Under the pieces are notes generated by a model. That model was given only the letters and a program-made list of their open reading frames with translations. It made no database searches and was not told the DNA's origin. A stretch of DNA of 64,000 nucleotides, from contig MU004243.1 of NCBI GenBank assembly GCA_010405405.1, forward strand, positions 801,340-865,339, read 5' to 3'. How positions within the stretch are numbered: position 1 is the stretch's first letter; each line of letters opens with the position of its first letter. A program made the translations under genes and the position numbers. Positions 48,023 through 60,420 of the stretch are shown here, in pieces. The stretch is from Microthyrium microscopicum. Its lineage: Eukaryota; Ascomycota; Dothideomycetes; Microthyriales; Microthyriaceae.

Positions 48023-50512
48023 CTACTCGGGCTTGGAAAGTAAGGTTGGTTCCACCCTCCGGCGCTTCATAGGCCGTGAGTCAGGTGCGCCATCCTGGTC
48101 GGGACGTTTTTCGGTGGACGATTCGGCAGCAGTTTCGCTTACTGCGTCGAGCTCGACTGTTGGTCGAATCTCGGTGTCTCCACGAAAGTTGCCGATGCCA
48201 CTGACACTACTACTCGCGCTATGAGTGCGGCCGCCTGGCATAGGGATGGGAGTTTCGGGCGGTGTCATCCAGCTGGGTACATTAGCAGGTACTGGGCCGG
48301 ACTGGGCGGCGGAGAGGCTGGGGACTGCTTGCATCGATGGTGTTTGATGCAGAAGAGTTGAATTTTGCGTAGTTGGGGCTTCACGCGGTGTGCTGGCATT
48401 GGATTGCGAGGCTCCAGGAGCGGTGACATTTGGAGCTGAAAAGGAGTTGTCTGCAGTGGTGCTGGGTACTGCGAATGATGCGGTGTTGGACGATGTGCTT
48501 ATGCTGCGTGCTGGGCTGGCAGGTCGTGGTCCCGAAAACGCCGATGTTATAGACTGTTGTCGTGGAAGTGGTGCTGGCAGCGCTGGAGCTAGCGGTGTGA
48601 CTGGTGTAACATTTGGAGTTGTGTTACCAGATTGATGGTTGGTGTTTATGGGAGTTCCTCGGTTGATTGGCTTTCCTTCGTAGACTTGGCCGAGTTCGCC
48701 TGGTGAGAACGATAGGCAGGAACAAAAGCCGTCTGATGAAGTCATCATGAGTGTCAGACCGTCATTCGACCTGCAAAGATTAGTAAAAGACAACACTTGA
48801 AATGTGGTATGGAAGACTTACCAGGCGAGATCAGTGAACGATGTCAAGTGCAGGTTGCTCACTACGCATAATGGCTTGGTCTGTTGAGTATCGTAGATGT
48901 AGACGGCATCTTGAGTTGCAACTCCATACACGATCCGGTATGGCAATGAGAATGCCATTGGCGGTCCAGGTGGAATAGAAGATGTAGGCGTACCGTCAGA
49001 TTCATAAGCCTTGTCGCCAGATTTCGGTGAAGGTGCTGTCATGCTCGGAGAAGGAGATGGAGCACTGGTAAAAGGAGGAGGGTCCATAGTAGAGCTCGAT
49101 ACAGACATCCGGTGCGATAGAGCAGGTTCTGGCAGAGCAGGAATTTCTTCACCAGCCGAGGAGGAATCGAGAGTAATATTCTTGGTTGCAACAGCAGTTG
49201 CACGCATTTGATAAAGGATAGGTGAACATCGCACTGCTATCGATGGCTTTTTATGGCCAGGTAGAAAGGCCACGGGAGGTTTGTTGAGGCCAGCTCGAGT
49301 GTAAATATACACGGTATTAACGATATCGTCTCCAGGTTGATTGACTCGGTATTGACCAGCTGGCGTAAAGAGAAGACTGCCATCGGGAGAGAAAGTAAGT
49401 CTTCGGAAGAAACTTGCGAGTGTTTCTCCAGCGTAGATAGGAGCTGCTCGAACTCCTGAACCCACTCCTAGGCCAATTGACATGCCCGACATTCCTCCCA
49501 TACCAGGACGAGGAGAATTGCTTGGCATAACGGCAGGTAATGGTAGTGATGGTGCAGGGGATGCTGAACGGCGTATGGACGGTGATGAGCCAAACGAGGA
49601 CCGTCTGCTATGTGATGTTGGTGGTGGGTTCATTGGCATCAAGCTTTGAGGAGTACCAGGCGCAGAGGGACCAGGCGAAGCAGCCAGATATTGTGTATGA
49701 TCAGACATGGAAGTTCTAGGAGCTAGATCCGGGGGAGCAGGACTACTAGAGGATATCCTCCGTCTCGCTGGCAGATCCATTTTGCTAATCTTGTGGTGAG
49801 GATCCAGTGAGAATTCGCCAGACTTTGTTTTGAGCGTATAGATGTGAACGGAGCGATCTGATGATTGCGTTGCAATGTACTCGTTGAGAGGATCCCAGGC
49901 AACACCTTGAACATAATGGCTGTGTTCGGCAATCTGACGAACGATACCACCGGTTGAAGCATTGTAGATACGGGCAACGTTGTCCATGCTGCCAGTGATG
50001 AAGAATTGGCCATCCGGAGACCAAGCAAGATCGTAGATCTCTGTGCCCATGCCTGCACACATCTTTTTAACACGCCATGATTCTTTCTCGTCGAGTCGTT
50101 CTTCGCCAAAAGGTACGGCAACTGGGGTATCAGAGAGCATCCATAGAATCACATTTCCATCATCTCCACCGCTGGCCAATGTATCTCCTATTTCATGTCA
50201 GACTTGCTCAATGAGCTCAGAAAGAAGTTTCCTCACCTTTTGGGGACCATCGAACAACATTGACGGCTTCTGTATGCTTTTTGAGGGTGGATAGATAGGA
50301 TACTTTTCGGTCTTCATTGTGGCTGTCGACTCGCCATAACTAAACAAAGATGAGTGATTGGTGGCAATATACTGGTTAGAAGGCCGTATACTCACACGAA
50401 CAACCTTATCTCCACCGGCTGTAGCTAGACGGTCTTGTACAGGATCAAAATGGGCTGAGTATATGGGAGCAGATTCCTCATGCCATTGCACAAGAAGAGG
50501 AGAAGCCTTCAT
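48023..50512 (-). CDS. cac2: Chromatin assembly factor 1 subunit B (Cac2, p60)
   Basis: Exons 50396-50512, 50237-50339, 48822-50187 and 48023-48770 sum to 2334 nt (777 residues). The start MKASPLLVQWHEESAPIYSAHFDP is the family signature. WD40 repeats follow: [100 protein letters not shown], then after a Ser/Pro-rich loop LTFSPDGSLLFTPAGQYR and LTSFTDLAWSNDGLTLMMTSSDGFCSCLSF. CAF-1 deposits H3-H4 behind replication forks. The C-terminal 200 residues are disordered and end with a KRRRVEP basic patch. The C-terminal tail is longer than in yeast Cac2, as is common in filamentous fungi. Confidence 0.95.
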
Positions 50513-51504
50513 GGCGAGTGTCAATAATTGAGTATTATGAAGGTATCGTCGTTGATAGTTGATGAAAGGAAGGAGCGAAGGGCTATCGAGGGAGGTGTGT
50601 TGGAGATGTATGGGTGGTAGATGCCAGTTGGAGTTGCCGAGCTCAAGGTAAAGAGAGTGGTGGTGGTTGAAGGCTGAAGCGGAGGTTGAGGAGGAATCCG
50701 CCTAGCTACGTAGGCCACCAACAAGAAGCGCTCGAAATGGAGAAAGCTGCAATAAAAGGAGAAACTAAGCTGACGGGACTTGTAAAGGATGGTGGAGAAG
50801 ATAGAATGAGTGGAGGGGAGAATTAAGAGGTTGGCTGTTGGTTGCAGCTTTTGGTGCTAGGCCACTGAATAGTAGCTGGTGCTGGAGCATGTGGTGGGAG
50901 AGATGGCATCGGCAGGGGTTATCGGGTGTAAGAAGTAAGACGGCCCGGAATTTCGGGGTGCATTCATCAATGAAAGGCCATAAAACACATCAAACACTTG
51001 AAAAATGCAGGCGGTACTGGTTACAACAGGCCAATTGACAGTGTTGAGACCTTGAGGCCAGAGCTCGAACGCGTTTCTAACATCTCCAGAATTCAATTAC
51101 AACCTAATCAAGTCTAGCGAGGTTCACCACGCTAGCCTCCATCTGGCCTGGCTTCTCTTCAACTACCAACAGATCTTGTTGTCTTGTTTACTTTTCTTCC
51201 TTTCGTCCATTTTATCCATCAGCATTGGTGTGTACCGAGCTTTGTACCACCAAGGTCAGTTGTTGGTGGCTTCCTGCACTTTCATGTCTCTGGTCTCAAC
51301 TCATGCTGCGTTCAAGCAGCAAATACATCCCGATCTCCGTGTTTCAACCATTGCAGTCCTCAACTCATACCAGCATGGATACCTAGCAACCAATCATTTT
51401 AGACTTATTAAAGGTTCAGAGAAGAGTCAGAACGCAGTATATGTCTTGCTACGTGACAATACACATCAGTTTAGCTCCACAACGACTCTGACATACATTA
51501 TGAC
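50513..51504. other. Intergenic, no gene supported
   Basis: This includes the cac2 promoter. Frames on both strands around 50.84-51.10 kb and 51.18-51.56 kb show no domain and contradict each other. Confidence 0.4.
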
Positions 51505-52497
51505 ATGCTATGCGGCGAGGCAAGTACAAAGGACACCTTACCCATACACCACCTAGAAATCTTCGATTTAGACACCTGGTATTTGGTGAGCTCACTATGG
51601 TGCTTATATCGGTCCTCGTATCACTGGCTTCACATCGTCCTCTTCGGCCCCTTCATACCTCCCTTAGTGCACCTAAACACTAAGGCGTACTGCGAGATGA
51701 TGGAAGTAGCAAATTCGCTGGTTTACTCTCACTATATACCATATCTACTCCTTCGTTTTGATACAAAGACGAATCTGTAGAGGCACACAATGCACTTGGT
51801 AGTTACATGCGCAATTCTTTCATTGTTATGATCTCGAGAGGACCAGATATTACAACACTTCTGCCAACGCCGTATACCTACTCGACTACCTGTGAACTAT
51901 CAGCTGTCATTTGATGCACTGCCCAGCTTGACACATATACAATTACACTTATTTATAGGCGACACGATCAATCTTACAGAATCACATCTTAACTGTAGAG
52001 AACTCGAAGTAGCATTGTCAACCTATGCATCAACGTTGATCAGTCTGGATATCAAGATTGATTTCTTGGCTTTGGGGACTATTGGCAATGATGACTGGGA
52101 ACAGCAGATTGGTGATGGAGACAAGCAGCGAGGATTGAGAAGAACGCTTAATTTGAAGCATTATACGGCTCTTAAGCACGTGAAAGTCGATCCGGAACTC
52201 TTGCTCGGCTTCAGTGAGACTCCATCGCCAGAGCTGTCGGACTGTTTGCCAGAATGTCTAGAATCTCTGCACTTTCCGTCTGAGGGAGACCAGTGGTGGG
52301 CGCATAGCTCGCCTTGGAAGACGACTGCTTTACCCCAGAAACTTGAGCGTTATATCGTACAACATGGGTCCTTGAAGGTTATCAAGTATGAACATTTTTA
52401 TGCGGCGAGTGATGAGTCGTGGAAACACTTGACTCCACTCAGAGAGTTGTGCCAGGAGATAGGGATCAGTCTTGAAGAGTCTGATCGCAAGTCCTGA
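51505..52497 (+). pseudogene. LRR/F-box-like remnant
   Basis: The best part is an ATG frame at 51892-52497 (201 residues) with LRR-like spacing: ALPSLTHIQLHLFIGD, LEVALSTYASTLISLDIKIDFL, LKHVKVDPELLLGF and LPECLESLHFPSEGD. It ends in TPLRELCQEIGISLEES. The same frame upstream is interrupted by stops around 51780 and 51830, and earlier pieces shift frame, so the N-terminal half (where an F-box would sit) appears lost. It could instead be an intact short gene from 51892. Fungal F-box/LRR proteins act as substrate adaptors of SCF ubiquitin ligases; whether this is one is uncertain. Confidence 0.4.
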
Positions 52498-52864
52498 CAT
52501 TCTTTTGAACATGTGCAACATCTATCGCCGAAACGTAAATATATCGTATACTGTTTCTATCCATAGTTGAAGTCATTGTTCTGCTTTTGGTGGTAGATGA
52601 AACAATCGGCGAACTGAAGCACGGAGAGTGATATTGTTACTGTAAACGCAGAGACTATTCATAATACACTTAGATCTTCGTGTAATAATATTGTAGAGCT
52701 TTCAATATCTTTGCATGACATACTCTCCAACAAACCCAACATCTCATTATGAATTCTGCTTAATAGTGCCGCGAACTACTAAGCAATTGATCTCTGCCTC
52801 AATTCTCCTCCAGTAGCAGTCAGCCCTTTATTTCCGATTGAAGGAAATGATAATGCTTACAATA

Positions 52865-53110
52865 TCAACTTCCCGCATTCTTCTTCTGCTGCTCAAACTC
52901 CCACCTCGCCTTCTCAAGCCTCAGCGCCGCTTCCTTGTTGCGTAGTTCCTTATCTTCGTTATCAAGTCTCTCTGCTCGAGCGGCCTGTTCTTGACGCAAG
53001 TTTGCAGCTTTACGGCTTTCTTCGGCATTGCGCTGTTCTTCGGCTTTCTGCGCGCAGTATGAACAGTTTCTGGCCTCGCCGATTCCGCATCTTGAACATC
53101 CGGAGCTCAT
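52865..53110 (-). CDS. Small CxxC/coiled-coil protein, 81 residues, hypothetical
   Basis: The single exon starts MSSGCSRCGIGEARNCSYC, a paired CxxC arrangement 9 residues apart that could bind one zinc. The remaining 60 residues form one highly charged helix (EEQRNAEESRKAANLRQEQ, then KELRNKEAALRLEKARWEF), a likely coiled coil. Upstream DNA is pyrimidine-rich on the sense strand, as in many fungal promoters. I do not recognise a family; the ordered layout and lack of competing frames support it. Confidence 0.6.
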   Translation of the reverse strand: MSSGCSRCGIGEARNCSYCAQKAEEQRNAEESRKAANLRQEQAARAERLDNEDKELRNKEAALRLEKARWEFEQQKKNAGS

Positions 53111-54019
53111 GGTGAGTGATGGTAATTGAAAGTGTTGGGAGATGGGGGTGTATGAAAGGTTTAAGTGGTTTGTGAACTCTGTGATAAGCAGGCGAATGGG
53201 ATGAAATTTATGTAGAGAATTTTTGGAGATTTTATAGCGTATGGATCACATGAAATGAGATTGACGTGGTCAAGGTTTACTGGCAGGACGATCGATGCGT
53301 ACAAATTTGGTTTCGCGACCGGTCATATCACTATCGGGTAGAATTCAGCCTGATGCTTGACAGCACTAAGCAATGACACTATCCTTGACCTACAGCACGC
53401 ACAGCCCGCAGCTAGGTCAAGTAAGTCATATGATTCGGTATATCGATAGCAGAAGCTGTTGATTGAAGGCTGCTTGACGTGGATGAAAGCATTTAGCTTT
53501 GAGAAAGGGCCTAGTTTGCGAACGTCATGGCAAATCACACTTGCAGGCTGAACCTGGGCTGTGTAATGATGCATGTGGTCATCAAGTATGGGGCGCGGAT
53601 ACGAGAAAGTCTGGGACCACACAGTAAAGTGCGTGTTTATTGCGCGGCAGGCTGAAAGATCTACTCTTTGAAGCAGGATATTCGATTAAGCCGGGCGGAA
53701 AAGATAAAGCTGAAATCACATCAGGCTGAATTGGCCAAGAGGAGACATAGTCGCAGAAAAATGAGTGGAAATGTCCTCAGCCTGATGATGTCAGGTCGCT
53801 TTCATTTCAACACCAGGCCACTGAGTTCTATACGCCAGTCCGGTCGATGTGGTTGGAGCAATAAAGACCATGATGATGCTAGATAATCATGCCTGGGAGT
53901 TGCGACGTTGCGGAGTTTGCTGTCCAGCATGATTGATCTGGGACTCAATCAGATCGTCAGTCTTAGCCGTGAAATCTGCTCTTATCGTTCATTCCGTTCA
54001 GTGGTTCGACAATAGTCCT
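53111..54019. other. Intergenic, no gene supported
   Basis: A 99-codon minus frame (53323-53622) and a 72-codon plus frame (53668-53886) have no recognisable domain. Otherwise this is the promoter of the small CxxC gene and the 3' flank of srp9. Confidence 0.4.
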
Positions 54020-54507
54020 TCACCTTCCACCCTTCTTCTTTTTCTTCTTTTTCCCACCTTCTTCTGGAGCCTTCTCCTCTATCGCTGGCGCTACCGCAGC
54101 CTGTGGTGCCTCCAGTGCTGTCTCGACATCAACCTCCTGTCCAGCCATACCCATACCCAGCACTCCCAAACATCTTATCAACCGATTTACTTCTGCTGCT
54201 TGGTCGGTTCGGTACTTCAGACACACGCCTGAATTTGGATCGTACGTCTTAATTGTGAGAGTCGCTTGCGGGGCTGTAGATGCGGGGTCATCACTGGTAG
54301 TCTCGGCTGTTCGCTTTCGCTTTTTCGATACTGGTGGGGCGATTGTGTATTTCGATGTTATGCGCGTCTACAAGAATCAGTATGTAAATTGAGAGGGGTA
54401 TAGGTGTATATCCTGACTGTGGTGGGGTATGCGCGGAGGAGAAGGTTGGATTGGGTGAGCCAGTCGGATATGCTCGCGAGATATGGTGGTTTCACTGTTT
54501 GTGCCAT
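54020..54507 (-). CDS. srp9: Signal recognition particle subunit SRP9
   Basis: Exons 54418-54507 and 54020-54367 give 145 residues. The protein starts MAQTVKPPYLASISDWLTQS, followed by SNLLLRAYPTT, then after a 50-nt intron TRITSKYTIAPP. VKTYDP-like TIKTYDPNSGVCLKYRTDQAAEV, EVNRLIRCLGVLG and a Lys-rich end (KKKKKKKGGR) follow. This is the fungal SRP9/Srp21 pattern: a short alpha-beta fold with an inserted low-complexity loop and a basic tail. SRP9 with SRP14 forms the Alu domain that pauses elongation during co-translational targeting to the ER. Spacing and length fit the family. Confidence 0.85.
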
Positions 54508-54670
54508 GCTATCTGGAGTCCTATGGGCGAATATTGTGCAGTTGAACTTGGAGAGTTGTTCAATTCTTGACTGTGGTTGTTGTCAGTTGAGTTGTTGAAA
54601 TGCAATCACGGTCTCGATTTTGATAAGATTTTGTGGCGTCGCACTCTTACGCCACAGTCCCCAGCCACAA

Positions 54671-55198
54671 TTTGCCGTATGCAGAATTATTTTCGGAGGC
54701 GCTTGGACCAGCGAATTCCCGCGCAGCACCCTCGAATTCGACTTCATCAAGAAGAGGGTAAAATAAATAAAAGTAGGCTTGTTAGAATCTACGTTTAGAC
54801 ACCTCTAGACGTATTTGCTATCTTCTTCTTATTTACGTTAGTGAGGGTGTAGTTCTGGTTTGAAAGGAGCCAAAATGGCAAAACTAAAGACTTAAAGATG
54901 CGATTATTATGCCAAGATTTCGCCAAGAGGCCGCCAAGACTTGATATTGAAACTCAAGTTTTCAACACTTTTTGGCAAAAACTAAGACACCTCTCTTAAC
55001 ATAATAGATAACAAATTGAGCCTTAGATATACCTATAGCTAAGAGGGTAGAATCTAAGGTTTAAAAGAGTACACCTTAAATAAATAAGTGCTCGTACCGT
55101 AGTTCTAATCCGCGTCAAAAATATCAGAAAAACTGGCGAGGGTGCTGCGCGTGAATTTGGGTCCAAGCGCCTCCGAAAATGATTCTGCATACGGCAAA
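54671..55198. mobile_element. 528-bp element with long terminal inverted repeats
   Basis: The left end 54671-54734 and right end 55137-55198 are inverted copies, about 90% alike. Both begin TTTGCCGTATGCAGAAT, continue through TTTTCGGAGGCGCTTGGACC, and reach CGCGCAGCACCCTCG at the inner edge. The interior is AT-rich and carries no coding frame. This fits a non-autonomous DNA transposon. It lies between srp9 and the broken DUF3176-like gene. No target duplication is obvious. Confidence 0.7.
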
Positions 55199-55542
55199 TG
55201 ATCAACTTCATACGATAAAGTTGTTTCCAAATGCACGCGAATTCTCACACTCTACAGCATGCTGCTATACTTGAGCACTTCAATGTTCTCTGGCGACATG
55301 AAAGGGTGAAAGCCGAAGACTACGCGGTGGCCTGGCAGCTACACACGCCTCATTGGGTAGTCCATTATGCGATTGTGGTTGACGGAAGGGGCAGGACGTA
55401 GTTTCCGATTGCAAAGTATCGTCATTGCTTCACCGCTGAACAAAGCAGTCGCTCCAAAGCGAGTGAGTAGTTTAAACATTCTGAGGGGGCGGAGGTGAGA
55501 AGTCTTTTCTCTACTCCACTCCACTGCTCGGTACCATGCACT

Positions 55543-57071
55543 ATGTCGAATGCTGAGACCTCCCTCTGGGTCTTAACCGAAACAACCAACATAAGCTCCC
55601 GCTACAGGCTACTAATTCGATCATACATGGCTTTGCAATCAGAGATCAATAGCTGGAGCATCGAGCTCCAAGACCAATTACTACCCCACCAAACAGAGAG
55701 ATTAAGTTTACTTCCTGCAAATGCCCTTGACCCTACGCAAGTTAACCATCACGGCGCTGAACCGGTCCAGTCTACTTCGACAGTCTCGCTTGACAGCTCT
55801 TCAGGCAGAGGTCCTCCTTCCGACCTCAATGAAGTTTCTTCCCCAGCTGCCATCAACCAAGCCTCGGCGATACAAGTCCACAATCCTTCTGACAGCCAAA
55901 CACTGCTGTTCCACATGTCAAGAACTTGGAAGGAGGAGCTTCGCGAATGGATTCACGAGTCACTTGCATGCATTGGCTGTATCTGTCTCGTTGCGGGACT
56001 CACGATTACGCTGCAGTATATCGCTGACAAGCCGCTGCCTGGCTGGTCTGTCAACAGCGTCCTATCCTTCGATAGGGTGGGCTTTAAAGCGGTAATTGGT
56101 TACGTCCTCAGCTCAGTTATCAGCCAGACCCAATGGAGCTGGTTTCGCATGGAACGCGCACTTCGCGACCTCCAGAAATATGACAAAGCTGGACGAGGTA
56201 TTTCGGTGCTGCAAAATGGCTAGCTAGTAAAGGCTTCAGCGAGCCACTGACTGCCTCAGCAACGTTGGCCTTGATCACAGCCATGTTTATTGGTCCTTTT
56301 ATCCAGCAAATGGTTCAGTATACAGACTGTAGCATCGATACTATGCATCTGGCAACCCTCTCACGCACGAACCTTTACAGTCCGTCTATATTAGCTGGCC
56401 AACTTCATGAGACTCTTCTTGATACTAGTAGCACTTGAAATGGCGATTTTTCTTTTATAAGAACAAGGCTTGACACGCATTGCATATCTGCGGGTGAGAA
56501 GAAAGAGCTACAGAATTCAGAGTACGTGATTGAGACTGGAACCCGTTGGTTTGGGATCAATGTGACCGACGGTCAGAAACAGTGATGATCCGTTTCCAAA
56601 AAATGATACGCTTCGACGAATACTACTTGCCAAACAGTGCATATATGTCTTGAACTAGCTATTTGCATATGACTTCAAAAACTACTTTCTTAAATCATTG
56701 TTTCAGGTAACGTCACAGCTTTCATGCGCGGAGCTGATGTCTCTCAATAAGTCGGCCCGCGGGTTTTACTACGGCTCTACAACTTTGGCAATGGTAGCTT
56801 CGAGCGGGTGGAGAGCATGATGGAAAACGCAACTCTGGCAATGACGAACCACATTCGCCAGATACATATATGTATCTTACTTGATTTTATAAAAGCAGTT
56901 TTATTTGTATTTTCGTATATAACTCTAATATATATAAGTATTTTAAGGTACCCATTAGGGATTAGAAAAAAAATTCTTACTTTATTACTTTTTTTAGTAG
57001 TTTTAGTATATAATCTACCAGCGTTGATAGATATACCTGATTATATAGAAATACCCGTTATCCATCGCTGA
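55543..57071 (+). pseudogene. Broken DUF3176-like membrane protein gene
   Basis: A 226-codon frame starts at the ATG at 55543 and ends at 56223. It holds a transmembrane segment (LACIGCICLVAGLTITLQYIADKPLPGW) and the family phrases VLSSVISQTQWSWFRM and ALRDLQKYDKAGRG. After a one-base shift near 56213 the homology resumes: WLASKGFSEPLTASATLALI and MFIGPFIQQMVQYTDCS, to a stop near 56440. Further pieces (NVTAFMRGADVSLN, FERVESMMENATLAMTNHIRQ) lie near 56.7-56.87 kb, followed by AT-rich DNA where the last membrane helices should be. Intact DUF3176 proteins are multi-pass fungal membrane proteins of unknown function. The frame breaks are too many for introns. Confidence 0.7.
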
Positions 57072-57346
57072 GGCGCGTGCTCAGCATGCACCAATCTGGA
57101 AGTCTTCCTTTCGTCAGCATTCCGTACATGACCGGAAAGACGAGGTTTAAGTATTGTTTCCTACGAGTTTAACTTCTTGCACAATTTTTATATTGATAGT
57201 TGGTGAGTGGAAGGCCATAGGTCTGTTTCCCGAAAGCGCAGCGTTCCTACATCTGGACAAGAATCTCGCAATCTTTAAGCCTTTCGACTATCTGCATCTG
57301 AGGGTGATACTTGAGCAACAAGAACACGTTTATATTTGCCAATTTT

Positions 57347-59225
57347 TCAAGGGCTGTCTGTAATAGTGATCTTCTGGAGACCTGGAATACTCCCCTTCTG
57401 CTGCGTTACTGTCGCATTGGTTGTTGGTTTGCCCAGTGCTGCCTTCAGGGCCTGTTCATACCTGTCTGGCAAGTGTCCTTCATGGCCTAAAGCGCTTCCC
57501 TTGTTCAAAGTACTGAAAGCACAATGCGTACCAATTGCCCGAAAAGAGCTCTGACCAGGTGTTATTTTGAGAACTGGACTGCCAGAGTTGCCTAGAAACG
57601 TTAGCTGGGCTAGTTTATACATATATGGTTGAGTATCTAACTAACCGCCAACAGTGTCAAGGTCATATCTTAGTTCGTACTTTTCTTTCTGTAAGTGCAT
57701 TGTCTGTACAAGGCCTTCGCTGGAGAACATGACTTCCCCCTCAAGATTCTTGTGCCCAGATGGGGAGTCTCCCGGGTATCCCACAATACGAAGAGTAACA
57801 TTGCTTTCTTTCAGCGGCGCAAACTCTCCAATGATTTGGATCACATCTTTGAAAGGCTTCTCAAGCCTTACGAAAGCCATATCATATCTAGTTTGTCCGG
57901 TTGCATGATATTCTTCATGGATAACTGCTGAGATGCCGTGTATCGCCTCAGGTTTTGTGATTGCATAGTCTGCTTTGCCAGAATATCCAATGTGGGCTGT
58001 GATACTCTGAGCATAGCGACCATAAACAGAGTCATAAAGACAGTGCGCGGCCGTGACAACTGTATCCTTTCCAATACACCAGCCGCTGCCAATGCTAATG
58101 GTTCCAGGCTTCTGGTTCTGGAATTTTATGAACAACTTGCAAACTCCTTGTAACTCGTCAGGTGTCCGAGATTGAAAATGGGGGCATATGTCTCTACCTC
58201 TATATTGCCCTCCTGGTGCAAAATCCGTGTCCGCAACTTCGACTCTAGGGCGTTTGCCAAACAAAGCTTCGTTTAGGGTGTTTTCCAGAGCCGAATTCAG
58301 TACGGGTACTTGTTTTAGGTCGGCGGATTCGGTAACGGTCAACACCTTTGATTTGCGTGGCGTTGACCTGAATGGCCACGACATGAAAATTGTTGACTTC
58401 TGGAAGTCTGGCACTTTCCTCTTACGTTGCTGAACGACCTCACATGCATACTGAAGTGACTCGATCGCAGCTTTAGTACTCGAGATAAGCTCTTCGACAT
58501 CACAGCTACCTGGCTCCCAACTCATGATTCCATTAAGATCGGAAAATGGGTTCCAATTTCCGTACTCAAGCTCACTGAGTGTACGTGCGACTTCTAGATC
58601 CCCAGTTTCAATTATTATGGCTTTCTGTATAGCGCGAGAGAGTGCTGTGTTGTCATCAATCACAGCTTTGCCTATGCCTTGTCAGGTAAGATACTTGCAG
58701 ACTCTATACCCGGTGAAAAGTACAAGAACGTGTTTATAAGTGCGGTACCGAGTTAATGAAAGTACTCTTACCGTTGATCGGATGGTTTGCGTCAAATAAC
58801 ATCTTCAACTGCTCCAGAACTTGTTTGCATAATTGATAATAGGGGCGTTGAGACATGTCATCGGCGATTCGAATGCCATTGACAAACTGGGCTATCTTCT
58901 TTTCGATCAGGAGAACCTGAGTCTTCACCTGAGTATAATCACGCTCTCCTAGGAAGTTAGGCAGATCCATGTTCTTCGCCAACTGTGCAGCGCTGTCATC
59001 CGTCAAAGGACCACTCTCATGCCTTAGCTCTGCTGATGACAATGAAAGCAGAGATTTTATGGTTTTCTGGTAAGATACATACACACCGAACGCTTCGTTT
59101 GCTATGTCCTGAATGGGTTCCCTTGCTTCCCTAATCTTTGCCCGCCGCCTGGCCCTCAACCAGGAGCCAGTATATCCCAAAGACCAAGCAATGAAGCTCA
59201 CAACAACGTTTGGAAGGTATTGCAT
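57347..59225 (-). CDS. Trypsin-like serine protease with helical N-terminal region
   Basis: Exons 58772-59225, 57646-58677 and 57347-57591 give 576 residues. The N-terminus (MQYLPNVVVSFIAWSLGYTG) could be a membrane anchor or uncleaved signal, followed by a basic RARRRAK stretch. Residues 35-300 are helical with no domain I recognise. The protease part (about 320-550) has all three catalytic residues: His363 in VVTAAHC, Asp417 in YDMAFVRL and Ser498 in GNSGSP. The Ser motif is split by intron 2. It resembles the glutamyl-endopeptidase/V8-like trypsin group. Such protease domains also occur as effector modules in fungal immune-type proteins, but there is no NACHT or NB-ARC here. Substrate and role are unknown. 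Confidence 0.82.
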
Positions 59226-60420
59226 AATGATGTCTTCGGTCAGAGTCGTTGTTCAGGACTTTCTTGAATTAGTGTTTGTTTGAAAGAAGTGTTGACGACA
59301 CGGAAATGAGTACGGGAATAGAAAGTCGGAAGGACAGCGGACACTCTTTCAAGCAATTGATAAGAGCATAAATATGCCAAGTTTACTAAAGACTTTGGAC
59401 CATATGATTTCTTCGCCCTGCAGGTGGCTTGCATTCCGCAGGAACGAGTGAGTGAATAATTGAATTAGGACTTGATCAGGCTGAGAGCCGCAATTTTTGG
59501 GGGTTTCGGGATGCCCCCCGATCTTTCTAAAGCAGCTGCAAGCTTTCTCTAGAACTTTGGTTCAAAAGAGCTTACACTGAATGTGATCCCCGAGATCCAT
59601 GATTGTTTAACCTCATTACCTCACAGGTCCAAGAAATGCTTGCCAGGTATCTATTGTACTCGCCTGCCTACTAGACAACGCAGAGCCTTTCGTGATATAA
59701 TATGCTCGGTGATCATTGTTAGACTCGGTGTCTAACTAGCTGCATCGCTCTACTCCATGCAGACGCCCCAGAGCTGCAAGTATACTTGAAAAGTAACTTG
59801 CTAACCTCAATTTATCATGTGGGACTCATCAGTCAGTTTGCCTTCCATTAAGTCCACAGACTAGAACCTCAATGACCCAAGGACTAACGCAAGATCAAAT
59901 CTAGCATCGCGCCGTAAAGAGATTATTAGCGAGCTCAGTTCTAAAAGCGACCGAGGTCTCGAGTGCTGCAGGTCGAAGAGAGCAACTGTGGCCACAAAGA
60001 GATTGAAGAAGTATTGATGAAGGCGTACCACGTATCAAGGATACACAGGGCTGGAAAAACCTGATTATGCTGCAACTTTGCCAGCATGAGGTGCGGGACG
60101 GATGATTGCGCAAGCGACGAAATTTTGAATCTGCCGCTGTATCCAAGATGAAACTTGAACGGAAGGTTGCGAGCAATATATTGAATGAACCCGCAATATA
60201 CAATCGTTCACAACCTTGGTAAAGGAACGAGCGAATTTGGGGCGGGTCACGCTCGATCATTAGATATTTGGATTCGGTCACGAATAATCGCAAGCTGATT
60301 GAAAGAAGAATCATTAACATTTAACATCCGGGGGTACTAGTATAATAATACAAAAGCCCAACGCCAAGCTCGTGCACAATAATCAAGCTAAACCAGTCAT
60401 CAACACGTTACTACCGAGAT
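59226..60420. other. Intergenic, no gene supported
   Basis: This holds the protease gene's promoter. Minus-strand frames around 59.9-60.3 kb overlap one another and have no domain. Confidence 0.4.
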
